Positions 1-8,620 of a DNA stretch of 64,000 nt are shown piece after piece. The position numbers and the translations under genes were made by a program. This stretch comes from Ruegeria aquimaris (GTDB taxonomy: Bacteria > Pseudomonadota > Alphaproteobacteria > Rhodobacterales > Rhodobacteraceae). Location: contig NZ_JAOWLB010000005.1 in NCBI RefSeq assembly GCF_025751555.1, forward strand, positions 186,001 through 250,000. Direction: 5' to 3'. Position 1 is the stretch's first letter, and each line of letters opens with the position of its first letter. Below the pieces are notes generated by a model, which saw only the letters and a program-made list of their open reading frames with translations, did not search any database and was not told where the DNA came from.

Positions 1-281
1 CCGCCCTGCCTGCGGGCATCGACGAAGGGCTGTTTCTGAACATGGCGGGCGCGCTTTGCGAGGGCACCATAACCAATGTCTTTGTCGATACCGGAGAGGG
101 CCTGCTAACGCCGTCTCTGGCCGCCGGTCTGTTGCCGGGTGTGCTGCGCGCCGAATTGCTGGCATCAGGTCAGGCGCGCGAGGCCGATCTGACGCCCGAA
201 GACCTGCATGCAGCCCAAGCGCTCTATTGCGGCAATTCCCTGCGCGGGCTGATCCGCGCCACGCTCGTCGCCAGCGCGTAA
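1..281 (+). CDS. Class IV aminotransferase, C-terminal fragment (PabC-like)
   Basis: The frame is already open at base 3 and ends with TAA at 279-281, so only about 92 C-terminal residues are present. Visible are the EGTITNVFV segment and the following LLTP and LLPGVLR segments, typical of fold-type IV PLP enzymes (4-amino-4-deoxychorismate lyase and branched-chain aminotransferases). In this family the Glu-x-x-x-Asn element lines the PLP pocket. The fragment cannot separate aminodeoxychorismate lyase (folate synthesis) from a branched-chain or D-amino acid aminotransferase. I favour a PabC-like lyase only on general resemblance. It converges on the hydroxyacid dehydrogenase gene, with the hairpin element at 291-352 between the two stops. 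Confidence 0.75.
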   Translation, partial: ALPAGIDEGLFLNMAGALCEGTITNVFVDTGEGLLTPSLAAGLLPGVLRAELLASGQAREADLTPEDLHAAQALYCGNSLRGLIRATLVASA

Positions 282-290
282 CCCGCTCTT

Positions 291-352
291 TCCTCTTGCT
301 GAAAATATCCCGGGGGTGAATTGGCCAAAGGCCAAGAGGGGGCAGCGCCCCC
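291..352 (-). repeat. Copy A of a 3'-UTR hairpin element
   Basis: Read on the minus strand, 9 bases after the dehydrogenase stop there is a GGGGGC/GCCCCC stem with a three-base loop (352-338). It is followed by TTGGCC/GGCCAA with a three-base loop (335-321), and then a tail (317-291) containing CCCCCGGGATATTTTCAGC. The same order recurs after purK (copy B) and after the threonine aldolase gene (copy C). All three lie at convergent gene ends in the sense of the gene just finished. Confidence 0.75.
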
Positions 353-360
353 TGCCCCGC

Positions 361-1314
361 TCAAGACACCGGGTTCGGAAGATCGCGCCCCGCGACAAAG
401 GCCGCCACGTTGTCCAGCGCCATGTGACCCATGCCGGTGCGGACCTCCTCGGTGGCGGTGCCCAGATGCGGCAGCAGCGTCACCTGTTCCATCGCGCGCA
501 ACGCCTCGGGCACCTTGGGTTCGAATTCGTAGACGTCGAGCCCTGCCCCAGCGATCTGGCCCGCCGAGAGCGCGGCAATCAGCGCTGCCTCATCCACCAC
601 CTCGCCGCGGGCGATATTGACCAGAATGCCCGAAGGTTTCATCGCAACCAGAACCTGCGCGTCGATCAGGTGCCGGGTCTCGGCCCCGCCGGGCACGGCC
701 ACCACCAGGAAATCGACCGCCCCGGCCAGGGCCGCGAGGCTGTCCATCCGCGTTGCCGGGAAATCCACGTCCTTGGAGCTGCGCGCCACATAGGAGACCT
801 GCATGCCGAACCCGAAATGGCAGCGCCGGGCGATGGCCTGGCCGATCCGGCCCAGACCGACGATGCCCACATGTTTGCCGGTCACATGGTGGCCCAGCAT
901 CTGGGTCGGGTGCCAGCCTTCCCAGCGACCCGAGCGGACCAGCCGCTCACCCTCACCCGCGCGGCGCGCGGTCGTCAGCAGCAGCGTCATCGCGATATCC
1001 GCCGTGGCATCCGTCACCGCGCCGGGCGTATTGGTCACCGCCACCCCAGCGCCGCGCGCTGCCGCCACGTCGATATGGTTGTAGCCGACGCCGAAATTGG
1101 CCAGCAGCCGACAGCGTGGCTGAGGCGCCTGCGCGAAGATTTCAGCGCTGAACAGATCGCCCAGAGTGGGCACCACCACGTCAAATTCGCGCAGGGCCCG
1201 CAGCATCTCGACCTCGGTCATCGGCGCGGTGCTGGTGCGGATCTCGGTATCGAACTCGGCCCGGGCGCGGGTTTCGACGGCGGCCGTCATGGGCCGTGCG
1301 ATCAAGAGCTTCAT
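361..1314 (-). CDS. D-2-hydroxyacid dehydrogenase (glyoxylate/hydroxypyruvate reductase type)
   Basis: This 317-residue cytosolic NAD(P)H enzyme interconverts 2-oxoacids and D-2-hydroxyacids. The Rossmann motif GLGRIGQ is at 153-159. The family catalytic triad can be placed at Arg236 (NIARGEVVDE), Glu265 (YEFEP) and His283 (LPHLGTATEE), so the protein should be active. The motifs and length fit glyoxylate/hydroxypyruvate reductases, but the exact substrate cannot be read from sequence. Its ATG overlaps the TGA of the upstream csaA-like gene (ATGA), so it is the last gene of a ybjN-proC-csaA-dehydrogenase unit. Copy A of the hairpin element follows its stop. Confidence 0.93.
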   Translation of the reverse strand: MKLLIARPMTAAVETRARAEFDTEIRTSTAPMTEVEMLRALREFDVVVPTLGDLFSAEIFAQAPQPRCRLLANFGVGYNHIDVAAARGAGVAVTNTPGAVTDATADIAMTLLLTTARRAGEGERLVRSGRWEGWHPTQMLGHHVTGKHVGIVGLGRIGQAIARRCHFGFGMQVSYVARSSKDVDFPATRMDSLAALAGAVDFLVVAVPGGAETRHLIDAQVLVAMKPSGILVNIARGEVVDEAALIAALSAGQIAGAGLDVYEFEPKVPEALRAMEQVTLLPHLGTATEEVRTGMGHMALDNVAAFVAGRDLPNPVS

Positions 1315-1652
1315 CAGTGCATCCTCCCGCCCAGCGGCACCTTGCCATCCGGGCCGATCAATACGATTTCGCCGTTCTCGTCAGGCAGGCCAAGCACCAG
1401 CACCTCGGACATGAACTTGCCGATCTGGCGCGGCGGGAAGTTGACCACCGCCATCACCTGTTTGCCCACCAATGTCGCCGGGTCGTAATGCGCGGTGATC
1501 TGGGCCGAGGTCTTGCGCTCGCCGATCTCGGGACCGAAATCGATCCACATCTTGATCGCGGGTTTGCGCGCCTCGGGGAAGGCTTCGGCGCGGATCACCT
1601 CGCCCACGCGGATATCGACCTTGAGAAAGTCGTCAAAGGAAATCTCAGCCAC
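1314..1652 (-). CDS. csaA: CsaA-like tRNA-binding domain protein
   Basis: The 112-residue protein is a single EMAP-II/tRNA-binding OB fold. It has the DIRVGEV entry segment, the KMWIDFG strand, and the NFPPRQIGKFMSEVLVLG segment that marks stand-alone CsaA proteins, which have been described as export-related chaperones. The start is GTG at 1652, with GGGAG seven bases upstream; it overlaps the end of proC by 8 bases. The 3' end shares ATGA with the next gene, so translation is probably coupled on both sides. The length matches the CsaA family. Its role here is inferred from the family only. Confidence 0.9.
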   Translation of the reverse strand: MAEISFDDFLKVDIRVGEVIRAEAFPEARKPAIKMWIDFGPEIGERKTSAQITAHYDPATLVGKQVMAVVNFPPRQIGKFMSEVLVLGLPDENGEIVLIGPDGKVPLGGRMH

Positions 1653-2454
1653 GGGACAGCTCCCTGGATCGGTTGGTGGCGGCGGCGACGGCGCGCGTCA
1701 GCAAGCCGGGAAAGCCGGTCTGAGGCTCCATCAGCACCTCAAGCGCCGCCTGGGTGGTGCCATTGGGTGAGGTCACGTTGACGCGCAGCTGGGCGGGGTC
1801 CTCGTCTGCCGCCTCGGCCAGGGCGCCTGCGCCCGCCACGGTGGCCTTGGCCAGCTGCATCGCCAGATCGGCGGGCAGGCCCTGGGCGGTGCCGGCGGCG
1901 GCCAAAGTCTCGATCAGGTGGAACACATAGGCGGGGCCCGAGCCGCTGACGCCGGTGACGGCATCCATCTGATCCTCGCGCTCCAGCCGCACGGTCTGGC
2001 CCACCGCTTTGAGCAGCGCCTCGGCCAGGTCGAGATCAGCGGCAGAGGTGCGGGCATTGCCGATGAGCGCGGTGATACCGCGCCCGATGGCGGCGGGTGT
2101 GTTGGGCATGGCGCGCACGATCGGGGTGTCGGCGCCAAGGATCTGTTCGTAGGTGGCGATCGAGGTTCCGGCGGCGACCGAGACAAAGAGCGTGGTGCCG
2201 TTGCCCAGCGCCTGCATCTGCGGCAGTGCGGCGCCCATCATCTGCGGCTTGACCGCGATCAGCACGATGGCCGGATCACCGGGCAGCTCGGCGTTCACAT
2301 GCACGCCCTGCGCCCGGACCCAGTCCGAGGGATAGGGGTCGATCACCCAGACCGAGCTTGCGGGCAGCCCGCCCTCGAGCCAACCGGCGAGCATCGCCGA
2401 TCCCATCTTGCCACAGCCCAGCAATACCAGCCCGCGGCGCGCGATATCAGACAT
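1645..2454 (-). CDS. proC: Pyrroline-5-carboxylate reductase
   Basis: This is the last step of proline synthesis: reduction of 1-pyrroline-5-carboxylate with NAD(P)H. The N-terminal dinucleotide motif is LLGCGKMGSAML. The MPNTPAAIGRG segment and the GVSGSGPAYVF helix are the P5CR signatures. I choose ATG 2454 (269 aa), because AGGAGAGG lies upstream of it; an in-frame ATG at 2481 has no ribosome site. It follows the YbjN gene by 45 bases and overlaps the csaA-like gene, which indicates co-transcription. Length and motifs are normal. Confidence 0.96.
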   Translation of the reverse strand: MSDIARRGLVLLGCGKMGSAMLAGWLEGGLPASSVWVIDPYPSDWVRAQGVHVNAELPGDPAIVLIAVKPQMMGAALPQMQALGNGTTLFVSVAAGTSIATYEQILGADTPIVRAMPNTPAAIGRGITALIGNARTSAADLDLAEALLKAVGQTVRLEREDQMDAVTGVSGSGPAYVFHLIETLAAAGTAQGLPADLAMQLAKATVAGAGALAEAADEDPAQLRVNVTSPNGTTQAALEVLMEPQTGFPGLLTRAVAAATNRSRELSRG

Positions 2455-2499
2455 GTCCACGTTGTGCCCCTCTCCTGTCATCCGGTTCGGGGCACAGGT

Positions 2500-3000
2500 T
2501 TACGCCCGGCCATAAGCCTCTGCAATGGCGACCTGCATCGCGTCGGCAGGGGTGCGGTTGCCCCAGACCATCAGCTGGATCGCGGGATAATAGCGCTCGG
2601 CGCTTAGCACCGCCGCGTTGATCATCGTGTCGATCTGTTCGGGGCTGGCGACCTGACCGCCTGCCAGCACCAGGCCGTAGCGATAAACCATCAGGTTCTG
2701 CGCCGCCCAATAGGTGAAGGAGCCCGCCCAGCATTGATCGTTCATCGCGTTGAGGAGTTCATAAAGCTGCGGCAGCTTCTCCGCCGGTGGCTCCATCTCG
2801 AAGGTGCAGATCAGGCGCAGGGTTTCGTCATAGCCCGACCAGGCCAGTGTCAGCGAATAGGTGCGCCATTGGCCTTCGACCGCCATGGCGATCTGATCGT
2901 CGCCAATCCGGTCGAAATCCCACTCGTGATGCTCGGCCAGATGCTCGACGATGTCGATCGGATGGATGTCTTCTTCGAGATAATGTTCGGACAGGGCCAT
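2500..3000 (-). CDS. YbjN-domain protein
   Basis: This is a 166-residue soluble acidic protein of the YbjN superfamily, a fold related to type III secretion chaperones. The alternating helix and strand pattern (for example LTLAWSGYDETLRLICTFEMEPP, then LYELLNAMNDQCWAGSF) is characteristic. The alphaproteobacterial members commonly sit next to proC, as here. No catalytic residues are expected. Its biochemical function is not known to me. It is the first gene of the minus-strand unit that continues into proC, csaA and the dehydrogenase. Confidence 0.85.
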   Translation of the reverse strand: MALSEHYLEEDIHPIDIVEHLAEHHEWDFDRIGDDQIAMAVEGQWRTYSLTLAWSGYDETLRLICTFEMEPPAEKLPQLYELLNAMNDQCWAGSFTYWAAQNLMVYRYGLVLAGGQVASPEQIDTMINAAVLSAERYYPAIQLMVWGNRTPADAMQVAIAEAYGRA

Positions 3001-3209
3001 GGTGCCACCTCACTGATCTCTAGCGGTGCGGGGCGGGTAGCGCCCCCAGCGCTAGGTGCCTGCTCAACAGTCCGGGGGTATTCCCGCCGCCTGTACTAGA
3101 TATGGTGATACTCAAAGCGTTGTCTGGCAACCCTTTATTTGGGGATAAGCGCAATAAGTTGTGGATGGGATGAATGTTGGCCCGAAATAACGGCAGGTGC
3201 GAATTCAGG

Positions 3210-4631
3210 TCAATGGACCAGTTCGCGCCAGAAAACCGGGAGCAGAAGCACCAGGAAGGTCATCATTTCCAAGCGTCCGAGGTACATGGCAAAGGCCAGA
3301 ACCAGTTTGACCGGATCGCTCAGCATGGCGAAGTTACCGGCAGGCCCGATATGAGCGCCGACGCCGGGGCCGACATTGGCCAGCGCCGTCAGCGCGCCGC
3401 TGGTCGCGGTCAGCAGGTCGAGCCCCATCAGGCCAAGGACAAAGGTGGTGATCGCAAAGGTCGCGGCAAACAGAACAAAGAAGGCAACCACGCCGCTCAG
3501 GACATCTTCGGGGACGGGCCGCCCCTCGTACCGGACCGAGATCACCAGGTTCGGCGTCTGTACCCGCTTGAGCTGTACCGCGATGGCCCGGCCCAGGAGC
3601 AGCCAGCGCATCGCCTTGGTGCCACCGGCGGTGGAGCCGGTGCAGCCGCCCACCGCCGTCAGCACAAAGAAGGCGGCAACCGCGAAACTGCCCCAGAGCG
3701 TGTAATCGGTGGTCGCGTATCCCGTGGTGCTGACCACCGAGACCACGTTGAAGGCGACGAGGCGCAAGGCCGGTTCGAGGCTCATGTGACGGGTCACCAT
3801 CAGCCACAGGGTCAGTACCCCGATCACCATCGCCAGGCTGGTCAGCATCGCGCTGACCTGCTCGCTGCGGTAAAGCCCACGGCGCAGAACCCGGATATAC
3901 CAGGCGAAGGGCAGGCACCCGAACAGCATGAACAGCGTCGCCGACCATTGCAGGAACGGGCTTTTGAAATGGCCGAACGAGGCGTCGTAGCCGGAGTAAC
4001 CGCCAGTCGACAGGGTCGTCATGGCATGGGTCACCGCGTCGAAGAGGGTCATCCCGCCAACAAGGTAGGTCAGCGCGCAGATGGCGATCAGCGCCAGATA
4101 GATCTTTAGCGTCGCCGAGGCGAACATGGCGGCGCTGCGCATTTCCTTTTCGCCCTTGTCCGAGCTTTCGGTGCGGAAAAGCTGCATGCCGCCGACCCGC
4201 AGCATCGGCAGAAGCGCGATACCGGTGACGATGAAACCGACGCCGCCCACCGCCTGAAGCACGGCGCGCCAGAGGATCACCCCTTTGGGCGTTGTGTCCA
4301 GCCCGACCATCACGGTGGATCCGGTGGTGGTGATGCCGGACATCGCCTCGAACATCGCGTCCACCGGGGTCATTGCCCAGAGGTAGAGCGGCACGGCCCC
4401 TGCGATGGCGGCAGTCAGCCAAACTGAAGAGGTCAACACGAAACCGTGCAGGCGGTGAACGCCCGAAAGCCCAGAGGAGGCAGAAATGCTGAGCGCGATC
4501 CCCAAAGCCCCGGTCAGCAGCGCGGCAGAGCCGAATGCGGGCCCGGTTTGGGGAAACAACAGCGCGTCGATCCCCATCAGCACGGCGAAAACCGACAGCA
4601 CCAGCCCATTCACGAAGATGACGAAGCTCAT
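3210..4631 (-). CDS. trkH: TrkH-family potassium uptake channel subunit
   Basis: This is an integral membrane K+ translocation subunit of 473 residues. The four selectivity-filter loops of the SKT family are visible in order: ITTTGSTV, LSTGGYSGYD, VSTTGYATTDY and NVGPGVG, each followed by a hydrophobic helix. The length is normal for TrkH. No trkA regulatory subunit lies nearby, so the partner must be encoded elsewhere. The 209 bases after it and the 185 bases before it hold no further gene that I can support. Confidence 0.94.
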   Translation of the reverse strand: MSFVIFVNGLVLSVFAVLMGIDALLFPQTGPAFGSAALLTGALGIALSISASSGLSGVHRLHGFVLTSSVWLTAAIAGAVPLYLWAMTPVDAMFEAMSGITTTGSTVMVGLDTTPKGVILWRAVLQAVGGVGFIVTGIALLPMLRVGGMQLFRTESSDKGEKEMRSAAMFASATLKIYLALIAICALTYLVGGMTLFDAVTHAMTTLSTGGYSGYDASFGHFKSPFLQWSATLFMLFGCLPFAWYIRVLRRGLYRSEQVSAMLTSLAMVIGVLTLWLMVTRHMSLEPALRLVAFNVVSVVSTTGYATTDYTLWGSFAVAAFFVLTAVGGCTGSTAGGTKAMRWLLLGRAIAVQLKRVQTPNLVISVRYEGRPVPEDVLSGVVAFFVLFAATFAITTFVLGLMGLDLLTATSGALTALANVGPGVGAHIGPAGNFAMLSDPVKLVLAFAMYLGRLEMMTFLVLLLPVFWRELVH

Positions 4632-4816
4632 GACCGGGGCCGCCGGGCTTGAACTTTGGAACCGGACGACCGGAGCGCGCCCGGTACGCGGCAGAGATGC
4701 ACAGAGGTGGTCCTTGGACAGGCTGGTGATCTTTCACCAAGCCTGAAATGCGGCGCCGCAGCAAGCGGATTCACATCATGGAAACATGACGTGATCGACA
4801 ATCGCCTTTTGGCGGG

Positions 4817-5065
4817 TCACTTGCCCTGTTTTGCCTCGAGCGCGGCAATTCGGGCGGCCAGCGCCTCGTTCTCTTCACGCGCCTTCTGGGCCATGGCGCG
4901 CACGGCGTCGAATTCTTCTCGGGTGACGAAATCGCGGTCGGCCAGCCAGCGGTCCATCAGCGATTTCATCGCCGTTTCGGCCTCGTCCCGCGCGCCCTGG
5001 GCCACGCCCATCGCGTTGGTCATCAGTTGCGAGATATCGTCCAGAAACTTGTTGCGGGTCTGCAT
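4817..5065 (-). CDS. ubiK: UbiK/BMFP accessory factor
   Basis: This 82-residue protein has an N-terminal amphipathic helix and a C-terminal coiled coil (EENEALAARIAALEAKQGK), the layout of the UbiK (YqiC, DUF526, BMFP) family. Family members assist ubiquinone biosynthesis by binding UbiJ and membranes, and form trimers through the C-terminal coil. It is transcribed away from lgt; the two starts are separated by about 97 bases that must hold both promoters. The ubiquinone role is by family assignment. Confidence 0.85.
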   Translation of the reverse strand: MQTRNKFLDDISQLMTNAMGVAQGARDEAETAMKSLMDRWLADRDFVTREEFDAVRAMAQKAREENEALAARIAALEAKQGK

Positions 5066-5161
5066 CGGTCTTCTCCGTGTCGAAGTTGGCCTCTATATGG
5101 GCAACAATCGAGCCAGGCTCAAGGTTGACTTGTGCCGCAGGCCAAGGGCATTGAGGCGCAT

Positions 5162-6049
5162 ATGCAGGCAGTACTGAATTTCCCCGACATCTCCCCCGAG
5201 CTTTTCTCGATCTCCGTCTTCGGGATGGAATTTGCGCTGCGCTGGTATGCGCTGGCCTATATCGCCGGGATCCTGATCGCCTGGCGGCTGGCGGTGGCCG
5301 CCGTCCGGCGTCCGCGGCTCTGGCCGGGCGATACCGCGCCGATGAGCGCGCAACAGGTCGAGGACCTGCTGACCTGGATCATCCTGGGTGTGATCCTGGG
5401 CGGGCGGCTGGGGTTCGTGCTGTTCTATCAGCCGGCCTATTACCTGGCCAACCCGGCGGAAATCCTGATGGTGTGGCAGGGCGGCATGGCCTTTCACGGC
5501 GGTCTGCTGGGCGTGGTTGCGGCGGCCTGGATCTATGCCGCAAAGCACGGCATCGGGCGGCTTCAGATGGCCGATCTGGTGGCGCATACGGTGCCGCCGG
5601 GGCTGCTTTTGGGGCGGCTTGCGAATTTCATCAACGCCGAGCTTTGGGGGCGCCCGTCGGACCTGCCCTGGGCGGTGATCTTTCCCGGTGCGGCGGCACA
5701 GGAATGTCCCGATGTTGCAGGGCTCTGCGCGCGCCATCCCTCGCAGCTTTACGAGGCGGCGCTGGAGGGCGTTTTACTGGGCGCCCTGGTTCTGTGGCTG
5801 GTGTGGCGGCGCGGGGCGCTGAAACGGTCGGGCGTGGTGACCGGCGTCTTTCTGGCGGGATACGGGCTGGCGCGGTTCATCGTCGAGTTCTTTCGCCAAC
5901 CGGATGCGCAATTCGTCAGCCTCGGCAATCCGCTGGGGCTGGCCTGGCAGATCAACGGCTATGGTCTGACCATGGGTCAGGCCCTGTCGCTGCCGATGAT
6001 CGCATTGGGCCTGTGGCTGATCCTGCGGGCGCGGCGGGGGGCGGCATGA
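5162..6049 (+). CDS. lgt: Prolipoprotein diacylglyceryl transferase
   Basis: This inner-membrane enzyme attaches diacylglycerol to the lipobox cysteine of prolipoproteins. Seven hydrophobic segments are visible. The core motifs are [11 protein letters not shown] (the catalytic His/Tyr region of the family), the [10 protein letters not shown] loop, MAFHGGLLG, and [15 protein letters not shown], the last being the Lgt signature with the essential Asn and Glu. ATG 5162 is preferred over 5132 because TGAGG precedes it. The gene ends in ATGA shared with the methyltransferase gene. The predicted length of 295 is normal. Confidence 0.96.
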   Translation: MQAVLNFPDISPELFSISVFGMEFALRWYALAYIAGILIAWRLAVAAVRRPRLWPGDTAPMSAQQVEDLLTWIILGVILGGRLGFVLFYQPAYYLANPAEILMVWQGGMAFHGGLLGVVAAAWIYAAKHGIGRLQMADLVAHTVPPGLLLGRLANFINAELWGRPSDLPWAVIFPGAAAQECPDVAGLCARHPSQLYEAALEGVLLGALVLWLVWRRGALKRSGVVTGVFLAGYGLARFIVEFFRQPDAQFVSLGNPLGLAWQINGYGLTMGQALSLPMIALGLWLILRARRGAA

Positions 6050-7113
6050 GCCTGCGCGCGCTGCTGCTGGAACGTATCGCCACGCAGGGGCCGATGAGCC
6101 TGGCCGATTACATGTCGGAATGCCTGCTGCACCCTGTTCATGGCTATTATGCGACGCGCGACCCGCTGGGCCGGAGCGGCGATTTCACCACCGCGCCGGA
6201 AATCAGCCAGATGTTCGGGGAGCTGATGGGACTGGCGCTGGCGCAGGCCTGGATGGATCAGGGCAGCCCGGCCCCGTTCGTGCTGGCCGAGCTGGGACCG
6301 GGCCGGGGCACGCTGATGGCCGACGCCCTGCGCGCGACGCGCGCAGTGCCGGGATTTCACGAAGCTGCGCGTGTCCACCTGGTCGAGGCCTCGCCCGTTC
6401 TGCGCGCCGAGCAGGCCAAGCTGCTGGCCCGGTTTGCGCCGGTATGGCGGGATGACATGCAGTCGCTGCCGCAGCTGCCGCTGTTCTTGATCGCCAACGA
6501 GTTTTTCGATGCCCTGCCGATTCGCCAGTTTGTGCGGGAGGGCGCGCAGTGGCGCGAACGTCTGGTGGGCGCGCGTGGGCAAATGCTCTGCCTGGGCCTG
6601 GGTGCGGCGGTGGCGCAGCCCGGGCTGCGCGAGCGGCAAGAAGACACCCGCGATGGCGATCTGGTGGAGCTTTGCCCATCGGCCCCGGTCATCGTGGCAA
6701 GGATTGCCGAACGGATCGCGGCACGGGGGGGCGCCGCGCTGATCGTCGACTATGGCGACTGGCGGTCGCTGGGGGATACGTTTCAGGCGTTGCAAAACCA
6801 CCAAGCCGCCGATCCCTTTGCCGAGCCCGGTCAGGCCGACCTGACCGCGCATGTCGATTTCGAGGCGCTGGCGCTGGCCGCCCGGGGTGGCGGATGCGCC
6901 CATTCAAGGCTGACCCCGCAGGGCGTGTTCCTGGAACGGCTGGGGATCACGCCGCGTGCGCAACACCTGGCGGACCGCCTGACGGGACCGGAGCGCGACC
7001 TGCTGGTTTCCGCACATCGCAGGTTGACGCACCCCGATGAAATGGGAAACTTGTTCAAGGTGCTGGGACTGTTTCCCAGCTCGGCCAATCCGCCTCCGGG
7101 ACTGGAAAGATGA
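6046..7113 (+). CDS. MidA/NDUFAF7-family SAM-dependent methyltransferase
   Basis: The 355-residue protein carries the family opening ([29 protein letters not shown]), a SAM-binding [10 protein letters not shown] motif, and the [10 protein letters not shown] segment. Mitochondrial homologues (MidA, NDUFAF7) methylate an arginine of the complex I subunit NDUFS2. The bacterial substrate is not established as far as I know. It starts inside the lgt stop (ATGA) and ends in ATGA shared with pgeF, so the three genes form one translationally coupled operon. A role near membrane or respiratory-complex maturation is inference. Confidence 0.92.
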   Translation: MSLRALLLERIATQGPMSLADYMSECLLHPVHGYYATRDPLGRSGDFTTAPEISQMFGELMGLALAQAWMDQGSPAPFVLAELGPGRGTLMADALRATRAVPGFHEAARVHLVEASPVLRAEQAKLLARFAPVWRDDMQSLPQLPLFLIANEFFDALPIRQFVREGAQWRERLVGARGQMLCLGLGAAVAQPGLRERQEDTRDGDLVELCPSAPVIVARIAERIAARGGAALIVDYGDWRSLGDTFQALQNHQAADPFAEPGQADLTAHVDFEALALAARGGGCAHSRLTPQGVFLERLGITPRAQHLADRLTGPERDLLVSAHRRLTHPDEMGNLFKVLGLFPSSANPPPGLER

Positions 7114-7865
7114 CGCTCGAGATACTGACCGCTGACAGCCTGTCCTTTGTGCGCCACGGCTTCTTCACCCGCCGGGGGGGCGCCTCGTCGGGTGTGTTCT
7201 CGGGGCTGAATTGCGGCACCGGCTCGTCGGATCAGACCGATGTCGTTGCCCTGAACCGGGCGCGGGTCGCGGATGCGATGGGTTTGAACGGCACCCCCCT
7301 GCAAGCGGTGCACCAGGTGCATTCGAACACGGTGGTGAGGATCAGCGAACCGTTGCAAGACAAGCCGCGCGCCGACGCGATGGTCACCAATGTGCCCGGT
7401 CTGGCGCTGTCGGTTCTGACGGCAGATTGCCAGCCGGTGCTGTTTGCGGATCGCGACGCGGGCGTCATCGGCGCCGCCCATGCCGGCTGGCGCGGGACGC
7501 TGGACGGCGTGCTGGAGGCCACGCTGGACGCGATGGAGGATCTGGGCGCCGCGCGGGAGAACGTGGTGGCTGTCATCGGCCCGTCGATCTCGCAGCAGGC
7601 CTATGAGGTAGGACCGGAGTTCTTCGAGACCTTCTTTGACGAAGACGCTGAAAACGCGAGGTTCTTTGCCAATGGTTCCGGCGACAGGATGATGTTCGAC
7701 CTGCCTGCCTATGGGCTGTCGCGGTTGCGCAACGCCGGTATCGGAGAGGCGGAGTGGACCCGCCATTGCACCTATTCGGACGCCGATCGCTTCTATTCCT
7801 ACCGGCGCGCGACCCATGCCGGTGAGGCCGACTATGGCCGCCTGATCTCGGTCATCCGTCTCTGA
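7110..7865 (+). CDS. pgeF: Peptidoglycan editing factor PgeF (YfiH, laccase-domain)
   Basis: This 251-residue member of the multicopper polyphenol oxidase/DUF152 family has the metal-site motifs QVHSNTVV, LTADCQPVLF and AAHAGWRGTL. The E. coli protein removes wrongly incorporated L-Ser from muropeptide precursors; related human FAMIN acts on purine nucleosides. So the substrate here could be either a cell-wall precursor or a nucleoside. Its start overlaps the MidA-like gene, making it the third gene of lgt-midA-pgeF. About 270 bases without a gene follow. Confidence 0.93.
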   Translation: MTLEILTADSLSFVRHGFFTRRGGASSGVFSGLNCGTGSSDQTDVVALNRARVADAMGLNGTPLQAVHQVHSNTVVRISEPLQDKPRADAMVTNVPGLALSVLTADCQPVLFADRDAGVIGAAHAGWRGTLDGVLEATLDAMEDLGAARENVVAVIGPSISQQAYEVGPEFFETFFDEDAENARFFANGSGDRMMFDLPAYGLSRLRNAGIGEAEWTRHCTYSDADRFYSYRRATHAGEADYGRLISVIRL

Positions 7866-8135
7866 GGCATCGGCAAGCGCGGTGTGCGCGCGCCACTGCC
7901 ACATTGTTGCCCCGCTTTGACGCGGTGGCGGACGGTGGCTGGAATTTCCCCGGCGGGATTTCACCTTGTTTTTCAGGGCAGGAAATCAAAACATCACCCG
8001 ATCGCACAACTTTTCCCCGGCATCTCCTTGTCGCCTAATTTTCAAGGAACGGCCCCAGACCTGCCTCAAACCTCTGTCAATTTACTGTGAAGCAAGTTCG
8101 AAACCGCGCCAGCGGCACCAGGCAGGAGAATTCAG

Positions 8136-8282
8136 ATGGCCAAAACACGCTTCGTCAAATCCGTGATCGCAACCGCGGCCAAGACCGAAGTCCAGATGCC
8201 CTGGTCGCGTGGCGCGCGCCGCGCGGCGATGATCGCGCGTCGGAAAGCCATTGAAACATTGCCCCAGGTCCGTTCGGCCTGA
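8136..8282 (+). CDS. Small basic protein, 48 residues, unknown function
   Basis: A short frame starting MAKTRFVKSVIATAAKTEV and ending PQVRSA. It is preceded by a good ribosome site (AGGAG, ten bases before ATG) and has third-position G/C use like its neighbours. It is strongly basic, with Arg/Lys concentrated in the second half (RGARRAAMIARRK), and has no hydrophobic stretch. I do not recognise a domain. I have the impression that similar short proteins occur in Rhodobacterales, but cannot verify that here. It has its own upstream region (7866-8135) and a hairpin downstream, so it looks monocistronic. Confidence 0.6.
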   Translation: MAKTRFVKSVIATAAKTEVQMPWSRGARRAAMIARRKAIETLPQVRSA

Positions 8283-8620
8283 GCATGAGACACCCCTGGA
8301 GGGCCGCTGCTTGCCCCTCCGAGGACCCGGGACCGGACGCTGCCCCTGACCGGCCCGGCACAAGAGCCCGCCTCGCCACACGTGGCGGGGCGGGTCTGGG
8401 GCAAAGGTAATGAGTTCGGGCGATAACACGTCCAGTTGGAAACAGTTTTGCAGGGAATCACTTATTGGCCACCGGAACGCGCCTTTTCTGACGGTTTTTT
8501 TGACAATTTGAACCGTAGCAAGGCATGTTTCAGCCGATCAGATGAGGACAACACGTCCGTCTGACGTCGTCGGTGGGGGCCGATGCAGATGCGACCCGAA
8601 ATGGAAAGGGCCGAATAGCC
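8283..8620. other. Gene-free stretch between the small protein and the Hint gene
   Basis: These 338 bases hold no frame I can support. They contain the GGAGGG/CCCTCC pairing near 8298-8320, the strong hairpin at 8367-8394, and an AT-richer segment near 8455-8530 that is the best candidate for the promoter of the Hint-domain gene. Confidence 0.6.
8367..8394 (+). terminator. Terminator-like hairpin after the 48-residue gene
   Basis: CCCGCCTCGCCA pairs with TGGCGGGGCGGG over 12 base pairs (one G.U) around a CACG loop. No U-run follows (TCTGGGGC), so it may instead protect the 3' end or require Rho. Confidence 0.45.

Noticed and set aside
3001..3209. Possible tRNA or small RNA between the YbjN gene and trkH
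   Set aside because: No cloverleaf, CCA end or convincing terminator could be assembled from the sequence.
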